The notes beneath the pieces were generated by a model, which worked only from the letters and a program-made list of their open reading frames with translations, had not been told where the DNA came from and made no database searches. The position numbers were made by a program, and so were the translations under genes. This document shows positions 63,229 through 64,000 of a DNA stretch of 64,000 nt, in pieces. Source of the stretch: JBBQZO01 sp038207625 (GTDB taxonomy: Bacteria; Pseudomonadota; Gammaproteobacteria; Burkholderiales; Burkholderiaceae_D). The DNA is taken from the NCBI GenBank assembly GCA_038207625.1, contig JBBQZO010000005.1, positions 62,001-126,000 on the forward strand, read 5' to 3'. Positions within the stretch are counted from its first letter, which is position 1, and every line of letters begins with the position of its first letter.

Positions 63229-64000
63229 ATGACCCAGCCTGCATCCCCTGCCCTGCCAGCCGACGCGCCGATCGCCGTGTTCGATTCCGGCGTGGGCGGC
63301 TTGTCGGTGTTGCGCCACATCCACGCGCAACTGCCGCACGAACACCTGATTTATTTCGCCGACTCCGACTACGCGCCTTACGGAGACCGGCCCGAAGCGG
63401 CCGTCACCGCGCGCGTGCTCGACGTGGCCGAACACTTGGTCGGACGCGGCGTCAAAGCGCTGGTGGTGGCCTGCAACACCGCCACCGTGGCGGCCATCAA
63501 GGCGCTGCGCGCGCGCTACCCGGACCTGCCGTTGGTGGGCGTCGAGCCGGGCCTGAAACCGGCCGCCGCCGCCAGCCATAGCGGCAAGATCGGCGTGCTG
63601 GCCACCGTCGTCACGCTGTCGGGCGACAAGTTCCTGCAACTGCGCGCCCAGATCAGCGAAGCGAGCGGCGCCGAGTTCTTCCTGCAAGGCTGTCCTGGAT
63701 TAGTCGACCTGATCGAGCTGGGCCAGCTCAATACGCCGGCCGTCGATGCGCTGCTGCAGCGCTACGTCGCACCGTTGCTGGCGCAAGGGGTCGACACGCT
63801 GGTGCTTGGCTGCACCCACTACCCGTTTGTGCAGCCGGCGATCGAGCGCCTGATCGAAGCGACCAGCACGCAACCGATCGTGCTGATCGACACGGGCGAC
63901 GCGGTGGCGCGCCAACTGAGCCGGCTATTGAGCACAGCCAAGCTGCAGCGCGCGCCGTCAAGCACGCCAGCGCAGCTGATCGGCTACGCCAGCGCCGCCC
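63229..64000 (+). CDS. murI: Glutamate racemase (3' partial)
   Basis: The gene runs off the right edge; 257 codons are visible. It makes D-glutamate for peptidoglycan. Motifs are complete for the visible part: AVFDSGVGGLSVLR at the N-terminus, VACNTATV with catalytic Cys82 and LGCTHYP with catalytic Cys195. ATG 63229 starts the family pattern after a short Pro-rich tail. Orientation and spacing (84 bp) would allow co-transcription with the fumarase gene, although this is not functionally expected. Confidence 0.95.
   Translation, partial: MTQPASPALPADAPIAVFDSGVGGLSVLRHIHAQLPHEHLIYFADSDYAPYGDRPEAAVTARVLDVAEHLVGRGVKALVVACNTATVAAIKALRARYPDLPLVGVEPGLKPAAAASHSGKIGVLATVVTLSGDKFLQLRAQISEASGAEFFLQGCPGLVDLIELGQLNTPAVDALLQRYVAPLLAQGVDTLVLGCTHYPFVQPAIERLIEATSTQPIVLIDTGDAVARQLSRLLSTAKLQRAPSSTPAQLIGYASAA

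Overview
The window is about 64 kb of GC-rich DNA with dense, overlapping genes. Its gene set suggests a betaproteobacterium of the order Burkholderiales, most likely Oxalobacteraceae (Massilia/Duganella/Janthinobacterium type). The pointers are a methanolan-style epsB/D/E/F/G exopolysaccharide system, a HiPIP, MdtABC-type RND pumps with their own outer-membrane factor, and a GlrK-QseG-GlrR triad. The genus is an inference from gene content. No rRNA, CRISPR array, insertion sequence or prophage was seen. There is one tRNA gene, tRNA-Ser(GGA).

Layout. 1-1494: 3' end of an S9 peptidase gene, followed by a strong terminator. 1781-11103 (+): four-gene RND efflux operon (adaptor, two RND permeases, outer-membrane factor), each gene coupled to the next. 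11241-14416 (-): secreted M14 peptidase, HiPIP, periplasmic-binding protein and a small BamE-like protein. 14680-21285 (-): an ABC-2 exporter pair, then a MacAB-like system with ATPase and permease as separate genes, an adaptor and an outer-membrane factor. 21514-39968 (-): an 18-kb exopolysaccharide operon of 17 genes. It holds the priming transferase EpsB, EpsD/E/F/G export and chain-length proteins, flippase, polymerase, five glycosyltransferases, two acyltransferases, UDP-sugar dehydrogenase and two proteins of unknown role. Divergent to it (40763-42712, +) are a WecG/TagA transferase and a sugar nucleotidyltransferase.

43048-46949 (+): the GlrK-QseG-GlrR two-component system and a BON-domain gene. 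Between glrR and the BON gene are two exact TGTC-N10-GACA dyads and a near-perfect sigma-54 promoter. This makes the BON gene a strong candidate GlrR target and is the most informative regulatory finding here. 47494-52984 (+): a signalling cassette of hybrid kinase, single-domain response regulator and REC-PAS-GGDEF-EAL-REC protein. Such cassettes often control biofilm, which fits the neighbouring exopolysaccharide locus. 53156-54397: an AraC-type regulator and an NTF2-like protein. 54511-57290 (-): an island-like stretch with a HEAT-like protein, an orphan type VI secretion DotU/TssL protein and a probably broken small ORF. 57363-64000: housekeeping genes for a uracil-DNA glycosylase, tRNA-Ser, acetyl-CoA synthetase, a UPF0114 membrane protein, class I fumarase and glutamate racemase (cut by the window end).

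Functions were assigned by reading motifs in the translations; no database search was run.
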